Below, one piece after another: positions 10,606 through 21,947 of a stretch of DNA of 64,000 nucleotides. Each line of letters starts with the position of its first letter. The stretch's first letter is position 1. The notes beneath the pieces are model-generated. The model was not told where the DNA came from, ran no database searches, and saw only the letters and a list, made by a program, of their open reading frames with translations. The position numbers and the translations under genes are program-made. Origin of the DNA: Selaginella moellendorffii (taxonomy: Eukaryota; Streptophyta; Lycopodiopsida; Selaginellales; Selaginellaceae); assembly GCF_000143415.4 (NCBI RefSeq), contig NW_003314261.1, positions 930,001-994,000 on the forward strand, given 5' to 3'.

Positions 10606-11160
10606 TATTATATCCTCGTGTTTTGCAGCTTTGATGCTCGCCGTAAGCTTCTTTAAGTTTTGTCTATGCTTGATATATACTAAATGCTTTTACTTTCAGG
10701 CAGAAACACCAGCTGCAACAGTTGCTCACCGGGAGGGCAAACGGCGCCTCTTTTGGGATCTCGCCTGCTCGTTCGCGACGCTGGCAACATCAGTAAAGGG
10801 AGCCGCAGATCAAACGCGGGTTTGTTCTTTATAGATCTCTGCAGGTTTTAACATAACTATTTACTCACGGGAGGTGGCATGGAGGACGACGAGCTGTGGG
10901 ATTTGGTGCTCACCGATGAGAAGGGGCGTATCCATATGGAGCCTCTGGAAATGCCTGCACATCTGGTGGCTATTTCTCTGACTCCACAGGGCAGCACTTC
11001 GATCCTTCCTGAAGGTATTAATGTGGAGTTTTCCATGCTTTTTTCTTTCTCTTTCTTGCAAGGAGTGGGCTCCAAGCAATACATATGTCACAGAAGGATC
11101 CCACCACTGAGAGACACAATCCAATCGACAGGTACAAACCCGGTTCAGAGACAATGCTAG
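10606..11160 (+). CDS. Unrecognised small multi-exon gene model
   Basis: From ATG near 10599, exons ending at a GTAAGC donor (about 10643), 10700-10818, 10873-11014 and 11062-11160 can be joined in one frame with introns of 47-57 bp. The best-looking part is the third exon, MEDDELWDLVLTDEKGRIHM onward, which is acidic and clearly protein-like, followed by VGSKQYICHRRIPPL. No family recognised and no alternative support, so exon joins are tentative. It could be a fragment captured during the PB1 duplication. Confidence 0.3.
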
Positions 11161-11468
11161 GCTGATCCGATTCTAGTTGCCTCGGTGGCACTATACTTTC
11201 TAGTCCGCGCACATATACGGCCCGCTAGACTTCAGAAGGTTAAGGTGGCGGGTAGCGATTACTACCCTGTTATTCTGTGTTTCCTAAAAGCGGCTTCATT
11301 CGAAGATCTTCAGGGTTTGGTGAACAGAAAGATGAAGGCATCGTTTTGCATCGCTTTGCAGTACCACCGAAGATGAACGAAAACGATACACGAAGACGAA
11401 GTGTGAGATGCGTTTATTCCACGTCTTAAAAAGAAAGGTTCGTTTAGAGGTTTCCCTTTAAGCTACCT

Positions 11469-11475
11469 TATAAAA
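11469..11475 (+). promoter_or_regulatory. TATA box of the F-box gene
   Basis: TATAAAA followed by GG lies 39 bp before the ATG at 11514, the right spacing for transcription starting shortly before the start codon with a very short leader. Confidence 0.5.
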
Positions 11476-11513
11476 GGTGGTATTGCAAAGCTAAGGTTGT
11501 GTTTTCCTTTTCC

Positions 11514-12449
11514 ATGAAGAGGTTATTGCCAGAGGAGATTTCGGAGCTAGTCTTGCTGCGGCTCCCGTTCTCCAGTGTGATCACCTCAAGATTGGTGTGC
11601 AAGGAATGGAAATCAATAGTGGATTCACCCAGCTTTACGCGATGCTACAGCGACAACGTGACGATAATCGAGGAAATGGAGAAGAGTGACATCCCAACTT
11701 ACAGAATAATCGACAGTAGCAACAAGATCATGCTTTGGACGGGCCAAGGATTCTTGAGCATAGGCTCTTACAACCAAGGGTTGATGGTGGCGTACTCTCC
11801 AAAGGAAGGCCAGTACTACGTGGGCAATCCATTCTTCAACAAGTGGAAGAAAATCCCAATGCTAGAACACTCCTCCCACCATAGGGTTCGAATCTTTGTC
11901 AATCAGGAGAGCTACAAGCTCGTTGCATGGGAAGACCTCGGCTCGGTTCTGACATTTTCTCGAGGTCAAACGTGCTGGTCAAAGACCGAGGGTTCTGGGT
12001 TCACTACTGATCCGGTCATGATTGACGATAAGATCTTTGTTGTGGACACTGTCAAGGAGAGATTGATCATGTACACAGAAGGTGGCAGCTTCTCTTACAG
12101 GGCTTTGAGAATTGGGTGTAAGTATTCCGCGTATATGAACTTAGATTGCAAGACTTATCTGAGAGCTTGGGAGAGGAAATTATATGCAGTGGTGATAAAA
12201 GAGAACGCTCCTTATAGCACGAGGGTCAGGATTTGGGAGATTCCTGACAAGGTGAAACTTGTGAGCGAGATAGTGTTTGATGATGTGGCGGTGGGACTTG
12301 CTCTCGAAGTAGGCAGTGGGCAGTACTTAAATTTTTCAACTTCAGATGGCTTTACGTGTTCTTATGATATGAAGGTGAACAACTCTTGGGAGAGTAGAAG
12401 ATTTCGTGATGTGTCTCCCATGTCAGTCAAATATTATCCAAACTTATGA
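11514..12449 (+). CDS. F-box protein
   Basis: Single-exon, 311 aa from ATG 11514 (MKRLLPEEISELVLLRLP). Residues about 3-45 form an F-box (LPEEISELVLLRLPFSSVIT...LVCKEWKSIVDSPSF), which docks SKP1 in SCF ubiquitin ligases. The remainder has repeated aromatic beta-strand-like segments typical of F-box-associated or kelch-like substrate domains, without a clear kelch signature. It sits between the two PB1 paralogues on the opposite strand. Substrate unknown. Confidence 0.85.
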   Translation: MKRLLPEEISELVLLRLPFSSVITSRLVCKEWKSIVDSPSFTRCYSDNVTIIEEMEKSDIPTYRIIDSSNKIMLWTGQGFLSIGSYNQGLMVAYSPKEGQYYVGNPFFNKWKKIPMLEHSSHHRVRIFVNQESYKLVAWEDLGSVLTFSRGQTCWSKTEGSGFTTDPVMIDDKIFVVDTVKERLIMYTEGGSFSYRALRIGCKYSAYMNLDCKTYLRAWERKLYAVVIKENAPYSTRVRIWEIPDKVKLVSEIVFDDVAVGLALEVGSGQYLNFSTSDGFTCSYDMKVNNSWESRRFRDVSPMSVKYYPNL

Positions 12450-12873
12450 AATAAGTTCCTTTTTTGTACTTAAACCGATTTAAACCTTGGACCCTACGAA
12501 AAAATAACCAAATGCGTTTATAAAGTCAATTTTGTTTCTGAACACGTATCAATTTTTTTCAAAATCGATCTTATCTGAACAGGTATCTTGATACAGACAG
12601 AAAACCTTTATTTAAAACCGCTCGTGCTGCTGACAAGCAGCCAACCTGAGAATGCCCCACGATCAAGACTTGAAATGCACTCAAAATCAGGAGAGCCACA
12701 AATTTGTTTATGCTTGTGATGATATCAGATTCCTTTGGGCGAAAATTTCCTCCAGTTACAAAAAGAGAGAGAAGACATCCAAAACATGTGCAAACAAAAG
12801 CTGGAATTCAAATCAAGCTACAATACGCTTATTCACTTTGTTGTTGTGGCGCGTTTTTGGTGGCTGTGTGTTC
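12450..12873. other. Intergenic, 3' flanks of convergent genes
   Basis: Lies between the stop codons of the F-box gene (+) and PB1 copy B (-). AT-rich 3' sequence; no gene seen. Confidence 0.5.
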
Positions 12874-13571
12874 CTATGGCGCAGGAGTGTACGGCATCTG
12901 CGGCTGTTGCGACACAAGAACCACCCCAGCCTGATCAATGGGTCTCACAAATCCCTGCTGTTGCTGCTGTGCTGCCCTGATCTCAAGACCGGGAGCGAAC
13001 TGTTGTGGAATAGGAATCGAAACCGGCAGAGGAATCGTCGAGACAGGAATAGGTGCCTGGGCAGGAGAAGAACTGTTCACTGCTGGAAACATCATCCTGG
13101 GGATTTGCTGCTGCTGCTGCTGCTGCTTCATTTGATCGACATACGCAGCGCTGAGCTGCCTCTGCATGACTTGCTGCTGCTGCTGCTGCGGCTGCTGCCT
13201 CAGAGGGTCTGATCCTCCCCGTTGAATCTGGATGGGAGCCTGCTGCTGGTTTACGTGCACTGGCCGTTGGATGTAGTGCATTGCCTGCTGCTGCTGGTCT
13301 GTGAGGAAGTAAACCATGTTGTTCTCAATGATGTAGGGTTGCTGCTGCTGGTTGTAGTAGACAACCTGAGGCTGCTGTTGGTGATGGTGTATGAAGTTCT
13401 GCTGCTGAAGTACCTGTTGCTGAAATTCCTGCCTTGTGGCGGCAATCCTGTGCTCGGGCTGCTGCTGCTGCTGCTGCTGCTGGAAAGCAATTGCTTGCTG
13501 TAGTTTCATGGACTCGTTCATCCTGGCTAGCTTCTCTTGCTGCTCCAATTCCTGCTGCATTTGCATCTTCC

Positions 13572-13604
<33 letters not shown>

Positions 13605-14955
13605 CTTGAGCTTGGGCATCCATCTTTTGCTGCTCCATAAACACATTGAGGCTCATCTCCTTGAGATTGAGGCTGCCCTTCATCGGTAGCGTGTTGTCCT
13701 GTGAACTGGACTTAGGGCTGTCGTGGCCAACGACCTTGCTGTCCTCGTCAGCATTGCTCTTCTCGGCTATGGCTGCCGCCTCCGCCTTGACGAGCGTGAG
13801 GGCCTCCATTCCTTCCACACCTGGCGATGACGCGGACGAGGGAGCGTCCATAGCGGTGGCAGCGTTGGATTGCTTGTCGACATGGGAGAGTTTCGAATCC
13901 TCTGGCGGTAGCCTGGGGCCGGTCTTGGGTTCGAGCTTCTTGGGCGAGCTGTTCTTGTCCTTCTTGGGGCCCCTGGGCGGCAAAATTTGCTGTTGCGAGG
14001 AAATATTTTGGGGATTGGGGCTTTGCCCGATCGGTAGCTGCTGCTGGATCGGTGGCGCCCTGGCTTGCTGGATCTGTGGGGTGTAGATGGGATCGGCTGA
14101 AGAGATCGCGGTCGAAGGAGCTAGGAATGGCGAAACTGGCCTAGGTTTTGGACCGGCGGCGTCGGCAGCAGCAGGGGGATCGTACTGCCGAGGCTGTGGA
14201 GGATTGCTGTCGATCTTTCTTGGATTTGTACAGATCGGGGTGAGCTCGGACTGCATCGCGGAATCGGCTTCCATGATCTTCTTTGCCACTGCCGAGCCGG
14301 GGCCATCGGCGGCGGCGATCACCTCTTGCATCGAGATCGATCCAGGCACTTCGAGGCCGAAGAGGAAATCCGGCACGTCTGATACTACTTGCTGCTGGTC
14401 GGGCTGCTCGGTCTGCTGGATCGTGTTGTTGAGCACGTCGAGGAAGCTCTGCTCGTTCCTGGAATCAAACCTCAGCGACGACGTGGGGATCTGGCCGGCG
14501 ATGGCGGCGGCAGTGGAAGGGATCTTTGGGAAGAGGAAGAGGCGGAGCTTGGAAGGGGCCTCTTTGGCATCCAGGCGCTCGTATTCTTCCAGCATCGCCT
14601 CCAGATCGTCGTCGCCGATGACCGAGACGAGCGCGTCGAAATCCTCGTAAGGGAGCTTGTACTTGGGGAGGACGCTGCGGCCTCCACAGATCTTGGCGAG
14701 CTTGACACAGAAATCCGCGTAGGAGATCGTCCGGGGGACGACGAGGATCCGGGTGTCGCCGCCGATGTAGCGGAGCTGGGAGTCGTGTGGGCGCATCATG
14801 ATCCGGCCGCCATAGCTACACATGAGCTTCACCTTTGTGGCGGCGCCGTTCTCGTCCTCGGACTTGATGGACATCTGGTCCGACTCGAGCCGCGGCGACG
14901 AGCACTGTGACAGATTGGAGAGGAATTGCGAGCCAGTGATCGAATCCATGCTCAT
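12874..14955 (-). CDS. PB1-domain protein with Gln-rich tail, copy B
   Basis: Single-exon 693-aa paralogue of the gene at 8799-10190. PB1 domain about residues 40-140, nearly identical to copy A (GGRSVLPKYKLPYEDFDALV). The middle part is longer than in copy A, Pro/Ser-rich, with an acidic/Ala segment. Residues about 440-690 are dominated by CAG-encoded Gln runs, the longest 10-11 Gln near 450. One MQRQLSAAYVDQM motif is present, then the C-terminus QQQQGFVRPIDQAG. On the plus strand the CAG runs appear as CTG runs, giving spurious Leu/Cys-rich frames. Start at 14955 (MSMDSI); the second Met is equally possible. Cytosolic or nuclear scaffold is the most that can be suggested. Confidence 0.92.
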
Positions 14956-15831
14956 CTTGGCCGCTGCTCCTTTACTTGCGCTTCGATCTCAAGCAAAGTA
15001 CCGGTGAGTCTCTCTTTTTTTTTCTCCTCTAAGAGTCACTCTCTTCAAGTTGCTGGACGACAAAAGAGACTATAATTCTTACTAGATTGTCAGCGATTGA
15101 GGAAATGGAAGGCGAGAACAACACGGATCTCTTGACAGCCCCTCGGCCTCTGCGTGGTTTTCAAAGCGATACGTGACACTGACACCGTTCGCTGGCACCT
15201 CCTCCAAATCCATATCTGACTTGAGCTTCCACAACAAGGTAAGACTTCTGGCAAAGTTTCTACACTAAAACGCGCTCGCCCACTCGCTCTCAGGGTTTTT
15301 CTTTCACCCAGTGGATGGAAAAGTAGGAAGGGATTTTATTCTGGAGATTCGGGGCGCACTAAGCGATAGGCCCGCACTGTTCCTGTTAATGGGGCTCTAC
15401 CTAGCGACAGGCTTACGCATTAAGGCGGCTACAAACGTTGAAAAATTTTTATGGAAGGAGCAAGAGAACAAAGAGTTAAGGTTCAACGGAAAACAGGAGC
15501 GCCAACTTGGTTTTTCTATCAATGGTGGTGAGTGAGCACTCGCCTGGTTGTCAATTCGTCGCATTGTCAATCTTACTCACAACCACATTTTGGGCAGATT
15601 CTTCCGCTCAACACGCTCGTCCTTAAACTGTACGAAACGTTTGTCATCTTTATCGCAATCCTGTTTAGCGCTTTCTACAACCCAGATGCGTGGGGGAGAA
15701 GCTTCGAGCTTTCTGTAAGTTTCTGGACGTTCTGTACGGTGCTTACTGTTCCTTTGGCCTCGAGCTTTCTGTAAGTTTTTGGAAGTTCTGTAGATGCATG
15801 GTGCTTACTGTTTTTCCTTCATCAGCCGCGA
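14956..15831. other. 5' flank of PB1 copy B and 3' flank of the PPR gene
   Basis: Contains the copy B part of the duplicated upstream block (to about 15550). A short internal duplication, TCGAGCTTTCTGTAAGTTT.TGGA, occurs at about 15704 and 15760. No gene recognised. Confidence 0.4.
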
Positions 15832-17991
15832 TCAAGTTTGCCTCAACACGTTTCCGAGCATCACATAAGGTGCGGACCTCTTCGTTTTTAGTTGGAAAAA
15901 ACTTCTAGCTGCATTGAGACCGCTCCCGACGTCACTGACACCCCTGGACGCTCCAAGAATGCAGACCCAGTCGCAGGTGTTTGGATGGAAAGGCATGGTG
16001 AGAACGAGCTCCCGCGCATCATCCAGATGCCTCGCGCGAGCAAGCAAGTCGATCAAGCAGCTGTAGTGAGCCTTCCTCGGCTCCATCTGGTAATCCACAA
16101 TCATGCTCGTGAAGTAGCTCCAGCCAGTCTTGACGCTCCCTTTGTGATTGCAGGCAGCCATGAGCTTGACAAAGCACAGGGGATCCGGCTCTACGCCTTC
16201 TACCACCATCGCATGAAACAGGTAGAAGCTCAAATCGAATCTCAGGCTTCTCGAGCACAGGGTCAGCATGACAGTCCAGCACACAACATCGCCACGCTCT
16301 GGAATCCGCGAGAAGATCTTACTGCCAGTTGGGAGCTGCCCCTCTTGAGCATACGCGCCAAGCATTGCAGTCCAAGACACAGTGTCACGGATCAACAAGT
16401 TGTCAAACAGTTTCTTCGCATCGCCTAGATGCCCGGTTTGGGCATACGCAGAGATCATCGAGTTCCAAGACTCCAAATTGCGATCCAGCATTCCAGAAAA
16501 GAGTGACTTCGCCTCGATCAGATGCCCTCTTTGGGCATAGCTTGCTAATATGGTGTTCCACGCGGTCAACGTTCTCACGGGCATTTGGTCAAACGCGGTC
16601 TTGGCCCGGTCAAAGAGACCGTGCTTACCATACATGGTCAACAGTATGGTCCAGGAGACCGCATTTTTACACGGCCCTGGAATATTGTCAAACAAAGCTT
16701 TGGCATTTGTTGTATCTCCACTCTTTGCAAATGCCCACAGCAAGGTCGTCCATGACACGGAATCTTTTGCATCCATTTTATCGAAGAAGCGGCAAGCCTC
16801 GGGGATATTCCCGCTCCGGGCATATGCTAAGAGCATCGCGTTCCACACGATGAGGCTTGCTACGGGCATCTTGTCGAAAATAGCTTTAGCCGCCGAATGA
16901 TTCCCAACTTGGGCATATGCTACCACCATGGTTGTACAGCTTACAATATCCTTACAAGGCATTTCACGAAATAGAACGTTTGCCTCCAAAAGATTCCCCG
17001 AACGAGCATTTGCGAAGATCATGGCGTTGTAGCTGATAAGATCCCTTTGTGGCATACTCTCAAACAGCTTCCTAGCATTCTCAAGATTCCCATTCTCGGC
17101 ATATGCCGTAAGAATAACTGTAAAGGAGATCAAGTCTCTAGTTTTCATGGAATCGAAAATTCGTCTTGCTTCTTCCAATTGCCCAAAGCGGACGTAAGCT
17201 AGTAGCATAGACGTCCACGAAACCAAATCCCAGTTTGGCATCTTATGAGTAAAGAGGAATACTGTGTGCTCGAGTGATCCATGCTGAGCATACAGTGCGA
17301 GATATATATTCCAAGAAGAATGTCCATGCGGCATTCTTTCAAATAGATCTTCAGCCTTTTGCAAATACCCCATTCGGGCATATGCTGACAACATACCATT
17401 CCAGCATGGAAGATCCCAACATGGCATCTTGAAAAATATTCTCTCGGCATTTCCTATGTACTCTTGTTGTGATACTGCTAAAAAAATTGTTGTAAATGTT
17501 ACTATGCTCCACGCGGGCATAGCGTAAAAGAAGAATCTTAAACTTTCAAGATGCCCTGTTTGGGCAAATGCCAGAAGCATGGAGTTCCAGGAAACCAGAT
17601 CTGGCCGTTGGATCGCGTGGAACAATCTGGACGCTTCATCCAGCTGGCCGTTCCTGCCGTACAGGTGAAGCAGCGAGTTGTACGATACGAGGTCGTGCTG
17701 GGGCATCTCGTCGAAGAGGGCGCGCGCGTCGCGGAGATTATCGTCGCGCGCGAATGCCGCGAGCATGATGTTCCAGGAGAAGATGTTCTTGGGATCGATC
17801 GAGTCGAAAATCTCCCTCCTCGCGTCGATCGGGCTCGCCATCTTGGCGTAATTCTGGAGGACACGATTGGCGAGGAGAGTGTAGGATCTGGATTCTAGGG
17901 CATTGGCATTGCGCTGGAGGAGACGATGGACGTGGCGCGCTTGGGAGGGAGTGACGCACGACTGGATGAGGTCTTGGAAATGCGCTTCCAT
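15832..17991 (-). CDS. Pentatricopeptide repeat protein, S-type repeats, no DYW domain
   Basis: Intronless, 719 aa. About 17-18 successive repeats of roughly 31 residues (pattern RDLISYNAMI.A.A..G....A..LF..MP) run from residue 70 to 580, mostly of the S type of the PLS subclass. Such proteins bind organelle RNA base by base and act in editing, splicing or stability. The C-terminus has a diverged E-like region (NHKGSVKTGWSYFTSM, HYSCLIDLLARA, PNTCDWVCILGA, YVMLGNVLRQT) and stops before any E+ or DYW domain, so it lacks the cytidine deaminase and would need a partner for editing. No clear transit peptide: the start MEAHFQDLIQSCVT lies directly at the first repeat-like region. Confidence 0.93.
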   Translation of the reverse strand: MEAHFQDLIQSCVTPSQARHVHRLLQRNANALESRSYTLLANRVLQNYAKMASPIDARREIFDSIDPKNIFSWNIMLAAFARDDNLRDARALFDEMPQHDLVSYNSLLHLYGRNGQLDEASRLFHAIQRPDLVSWNSMLLAFAQTGHLESLRFFFYAMPAWSIVTFTTIFLAVSQQEYIGNAERIFFKMPCWDLPCWNGMLSAYARMGYLQKAEDLFERMPHGHSSWNIYLALYAQHGSLEHTVFLFTHKMPNWDLVSWTSMLLAYVRFGQLEEARRIFDSMKTRDLISFTVILTAYAENGNLENARKLFESMPQRDLISYNAMIFANARSGNLLEANVLFREMPCKDIVSCTTMVVAYAQVGNHSAAKAIFDKMPVASLIVWNAMLLAYARSGNIPEACRFFDKMDAKDSVSWTTLLWAFAKSGDTTNAKALFDNIPGPCKNAVSWTILLTMYGKHGLFDRAKTAFDQMPVRTLTAWNTILASYAQRGHLIEAKSLFSGMLDRNLESWNSMISAYAQTGHLGDAKKLFDNLLIRDTVSWTAMLGAYAQEGQLPTGSKIFSRIPERGDVVCWTVMLTLCSRSLRFDLSFYLFHAMVVEGVEPDPLCFVKLMAACNHKGSVKTGWSYFTSMIVDYQMEPRKAHYSCLIDLLARARHLDDARELVLTMPFHPNTCDWVCILGASRGVSDVGSGLNAARSFFQLKTKRSAPYVMLGNVLRQT

Positions 17992-18163
17992 ATAAAGATC
18001 TGGGGTTCGAATCCTTTGCTTTTGGCACTAGGGCATGGCTTTTGGAGGGTTTGCGATTGAGCGTGGGAGCTGCGACTAGGTATGGATTTCCCGGCTCGTG
18101 ATTTCGATTCGATGCCAATGCGCTTGTGCCAGGCGAGGACGAGGGCGCCGCGCTAATCCAGCT

Positions 18164-21100
18164 ATGGCCGTCCACTTCAAGTTCCGGAGCGCTGTGGCAT
18201 ACGATTCGATCAGCCTCGATGACCTACACATCTCGGTGCGAAATCTCAAGCAGCGGATTGTGGAGCACAAGAATCTCGCGAGCAACAGAACCATAGATTT
18301 CGACCTTGTCATTACAGATTCCCAGACTGGAGAAGGTTTGCGATTCAATCCATTCTTTGGTCTTCTCTCGTACTGACGAGAATGTGTCTTTTGTAGAATA
18401 TCGAGATGAGAACTCTCTTGTTCCAAGGAACACGAGTGTCATCATCAAGCGTGTTCCCGCTGTTAGATCTAAACAAGTTTTACAAGCTTTTGACCCGTGA
18501 GTGGACTTTTTCTTTTCTTCATTCTTCTAGTGCGCCGCTAATTATTCGATGCAGGCCCAAAGTGCCTCCCAATTCAAGTGCTACTGCTCCTGTAGCTCGT
18601 CCACCTGTTGTAAGTTTCAGACTGGCTTCTGAGTCCTTTTCAGTAATCTGGATGATCCTTTTTTTCTGTCAGAAATCCGATGTCGAACCGGACGACTTTG
18701 GGATGGATCTCTTTGCAACTCCAGCGCCTGTGCCTGCTGCCAAGGCGGAGGAGGATGCCAAAATAGTGGAAATGGTTTCGAAGTCAACTTTGGAGTGGCA
18801 AAGGTGATCTTTTCTCGGTCGCTTTTCTGTTTTATTTGATGTAGTGATTTTGTTCAGGTTTGAAAATCCGTCTTTTGTTCCCCGTGGAGGAGGAAAAGGC
18901 AGAGGTAGCCTGTGCTTGCTAATTTGCGCTTAGTTTACTCACATTGGTTGTTTCAGGTCGTGGCTCAGGAGGTCCTCCTGCTGGATATGTTTGTCATCGT
19001 TGTGGTCAGCCAGGTAAGAAGTTGTTCGTTACGCTCATTCGGAGTTTCTTAGTTGATTGTATTCAGGCCATTTTATACAACAGTGTCCAACAAATGGTGA
19101 TCCGAATTACGACATCAAGAAAGTGAGGCTCCCAGTTGGTATTCCAAGGACACGCTTGAGACTCGACCAAGAAGGTTCATATGTGCTACCCGACGGTTCA
19201 GTGGCGATGATGCAACCGGACGAGTACGTGATTTATTTGGAATGACTATTTCTCGTGCTGACACTTTGCTACAGAAATTTGTTTGCGAAAGAGGCGAATG
19301 CTTTACTCTCCGTAAAGCCAACGACAGAGGCACCTTCGGAACTTCGATGTCCACTTTGTCGCTCGACATTTAAAGACGCTGTGATGATTCCTTGTTGCCA
19401 ATACAGTTTTTGCGATAAGTGTAAGCCCCATCCAAAATTTCCTTGTTTGATGGTGCCAACTGTTTCTGTGCGTTTCTTCAGGTATAAGACAGAACCTCAT
19501 GTTGAAGGGACAATGCCCTCAGTGTGGTTCAGCGAGATTCAAAAATGATGACTTGCTGCCAAACATTGCTTTACGGCAGGCTATTGACAAATTTATGCAG
19601 TCGCAAACGCTTTCGACTACCGGGGATCAAGGTGTAGCAATACCTGGTAAGCGTTTATACTTTAGAAAAGGCTTCTTATTGTTGGATCATGCTATGCAGA
19701 TGGGGACTCTACCGCGCAACACGTCATTTCTCTGTCAGAGTCGAAGCACTCTGCTGATGATAACGTTGAGGCCGGTAAAGCAAGGGAAGCCTCGTCAGGT
19801 GTAGTCAATGCAGAGAGTAGTGTGGCTAACAAGACGGATGCAAATTCACATCCTGTAATACCGAAGGATGCCTCTGGAAGTCTCAACCCGGAAGGCAACG
19901 AGGCACTTAGAGACCTTGGAGATGGGGGAAAAACTTCTGAGCCCTTTGTTCATAAGGGCGCAGATGAGATAGCTCTGGAGTCTGAGGTTAGCAAAGGTGT
20001 GTCTTTCAAACTTTGGGAAGTTAATCCTCAGCTGCACTTCTTGGAGCCTCCGGTTCTCGTTCTCGTTCCCTTTGCTTCTGTTTCCTACATTTTAGATAGG
20101 TAGATTTGAGCTGTCGCGTGACTTCTCGAGTTTTTCGAAGTCGACCGCAACAGGTTTATGTTCTAAGTCGGTTCCTGGTTTGGCTGCCTACTCAGGTGAA
20201 CAAGAACTATTGAATGGTTGCGACTAACATTTTTGTTGTTTGGCTATCTCAGGCAAGAAAAAGAAGAAGCGGGCTCGTGGTATGAATTCGGGTAAGTGCT
20301 TCTCTTCATTTTGCTTTTGTTGTTGGAATGTTTGCTCACTTTAGTATTTTGCTATAGTGGATGGAGGCGGTGTGGACGCTAGTGGCAAGGTAGTTTAGCC
20401 ACTTGCTGATCTTTGGGTTTCGTACTTACGTTTCATATATGGCAGGGCGAGCGTTTTTGTTATCAGTGTGGCGAGGCTGGCCATCTTGCGAAAGACTGCG
20501 TTGAAAATGCTGGAGCATATCCACCACATCCTGGCATGTTTCCGCCAGGCGAGTCTGACTATCTCTTTCCGTGACGATCTTGTCTTAACGCTTGTAGTCT
20601 ATCAGGTGGAGCTTTTCCAATGGGGCCATACGGTCCGGATATGTTTTGGCCTGGACCGCCTGTACCACCGTTTCTCCCAGGCTACGCCGATGGAATGTAT
20701 GGCCCTGGCCTTGGACCTGTGCCACCACCTGGAGCGTATCAGATCCCTCCTTGCGTGCCACCTCCGTACGCAAGTATTCCTCCCATGCATTGGTACGTTC
20801 CTTTCTTTCTGGAATAGAAAGAATCTAACGTCTAATTTGTTGAACAGGTTCGGTGATCATCCCGGTATGATGGGTGGCGACATGCCGCTGAGCAGGGAGG
20901 ACTTTATGAAACTCAAGGAAGAAGAACACAACCGACGATCTAGAAATGACCACAGGTATGTATATGTATTTACTGTGTCGGGTTTTAGAAACACGGTTGT
21001 GGTGCTCGCAGAGGTGACTGGTCCCAAAGCAGCACTCGTGGAAGATCACCTCCACAAGACTCGAGACGTGGAAGGTCACCTCCAAAAGACTCGAGACACG

Positions 21101-21834
21101 GCCGTCCTTCCGAAAGCCGAGACCGCAGGAATGGCAGTGTGGAGAGGCATCACAAAAAGCCCGAGGCCGACTACGATTCCACGAGGAACTACTCTGACAG
21201 AGAGAGGTCTGACAGGGAGAGAACCTCGGCCAAGCAGTACAACAAGGAGCGGGACTACGAAAGTGCCCGGCGCTATGCAGACGAGCAGCGTCACAAGGAA
21301 GAGCGGCGCAGCAAATTCAGCTCTAAACCGGAAGAGGCACCACCACCAGCGTCAAGTCGACGATCCCAGGAGAAAGACAGCAAGAGAAGCGACCAGCCAC
21401 ACACTAGCAGATCATCCGAGAGCGCCAGGAACAAGCAGCACGAGAAGACGTCTAAACCACCGTCCGAGAAGACGTCCGAGAGCTCGAGGAGCAAGCACTA
21501 CAGCGAGAGGGAGGCCGAGATCACGAGCACGGACGAGAAGAGAAAGGAGGAGAGCAGGAAACGAAGGAACAGATCGCGGGAGATCGAGGAGGAGAAGACC
21601 CGGAGCTCTTACGATGACAAGAAGCCCCGGGAAGATCGAAGCAGCAGGAGCTATCTACCTTCGCGAGATCATCACTCGGAGGATCACCACTCTCGTCAAT
21701 CGGAGAGCTCTCGCAGTAGCAGGCATCACCACTCGGAAGCTAGCGACGATCTCGCTCGGTGGCGACCAGATCACTACGAGGAGGATCGATACAGGCATAC
21801 CAGCAGTAGTGGACGACACCACCATCGGCGATAA
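18164..21834 (+). CDS. DWNN-CCHC-U-box E3 ubiquitin ligase (PQT3/MPE1/RBBP6 family)
   Basis: Family members are nuclear E3 ligases; yeast Mpe1 and human RBBP6 act in mRNA 3'-end processing, and the Arabidopsis homologue PQT3 affects oxidative stress. Exons: 18164-18335, 18397-18496, 18555-18609, 18673-18803, 18858-18904, 18957-19013, 19067-19223, 19275-19420, 19482-19646, 19700-19996, then about 20154-20195, 20253-20291, 20358-20389, 20446-20548, 20606-20792, 20848-20955 and 21012-21834, giving about 886 aa. Order of domains: DWNN ubiquitin-like (MAVHFKFRSAVAYDSI), CCHC knuckle CHRCGQPGHFIQQC, U-box/RING CPLCRSTFKDAVMIPCCQYSFC...CPQC, a second knuckle CYQCGEAGHLAKDC, a Pro/Gly/Met stretch and an RS-rich tail of about 270 residues. 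19997-20153 may hide one or two more small exons. The intron at 20549 uses a GC donor. Confidence 0.9.
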
Positions 21835-21947
21835 GCTCTTTTCCAAGTTCCGGAAGAGCGAAGAACAAAAGTTCTCTATTTAACTAGGTCCCATTTAATT
21901 TGAAAGAAATGTATTCCATTTCGCCCTAATCACTTTGAGTGGGAGCT

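Noticed and set aside
11499-11513. GTG start five codons upstream of the F-box ATG
   Set aside because: Plant nuclear genes start at ATG; the ATG at 11514 leads directly into the F-box and fits the TATA position.
12938-14910. Plus-strand Leu/Cys/Ala-rich frames opposite PB1 copy B
   Set aside because: They are CTG-run shadows of CAG-encoded Gln tracts.
20468-21883. 471-codon plus-strand frame overlapping the PQT3-like gene
   Set aside because: It reads through introns of that gene in the wrong frame; the spliced frame gives the zinc knuckle and RS tail with consistent phases.
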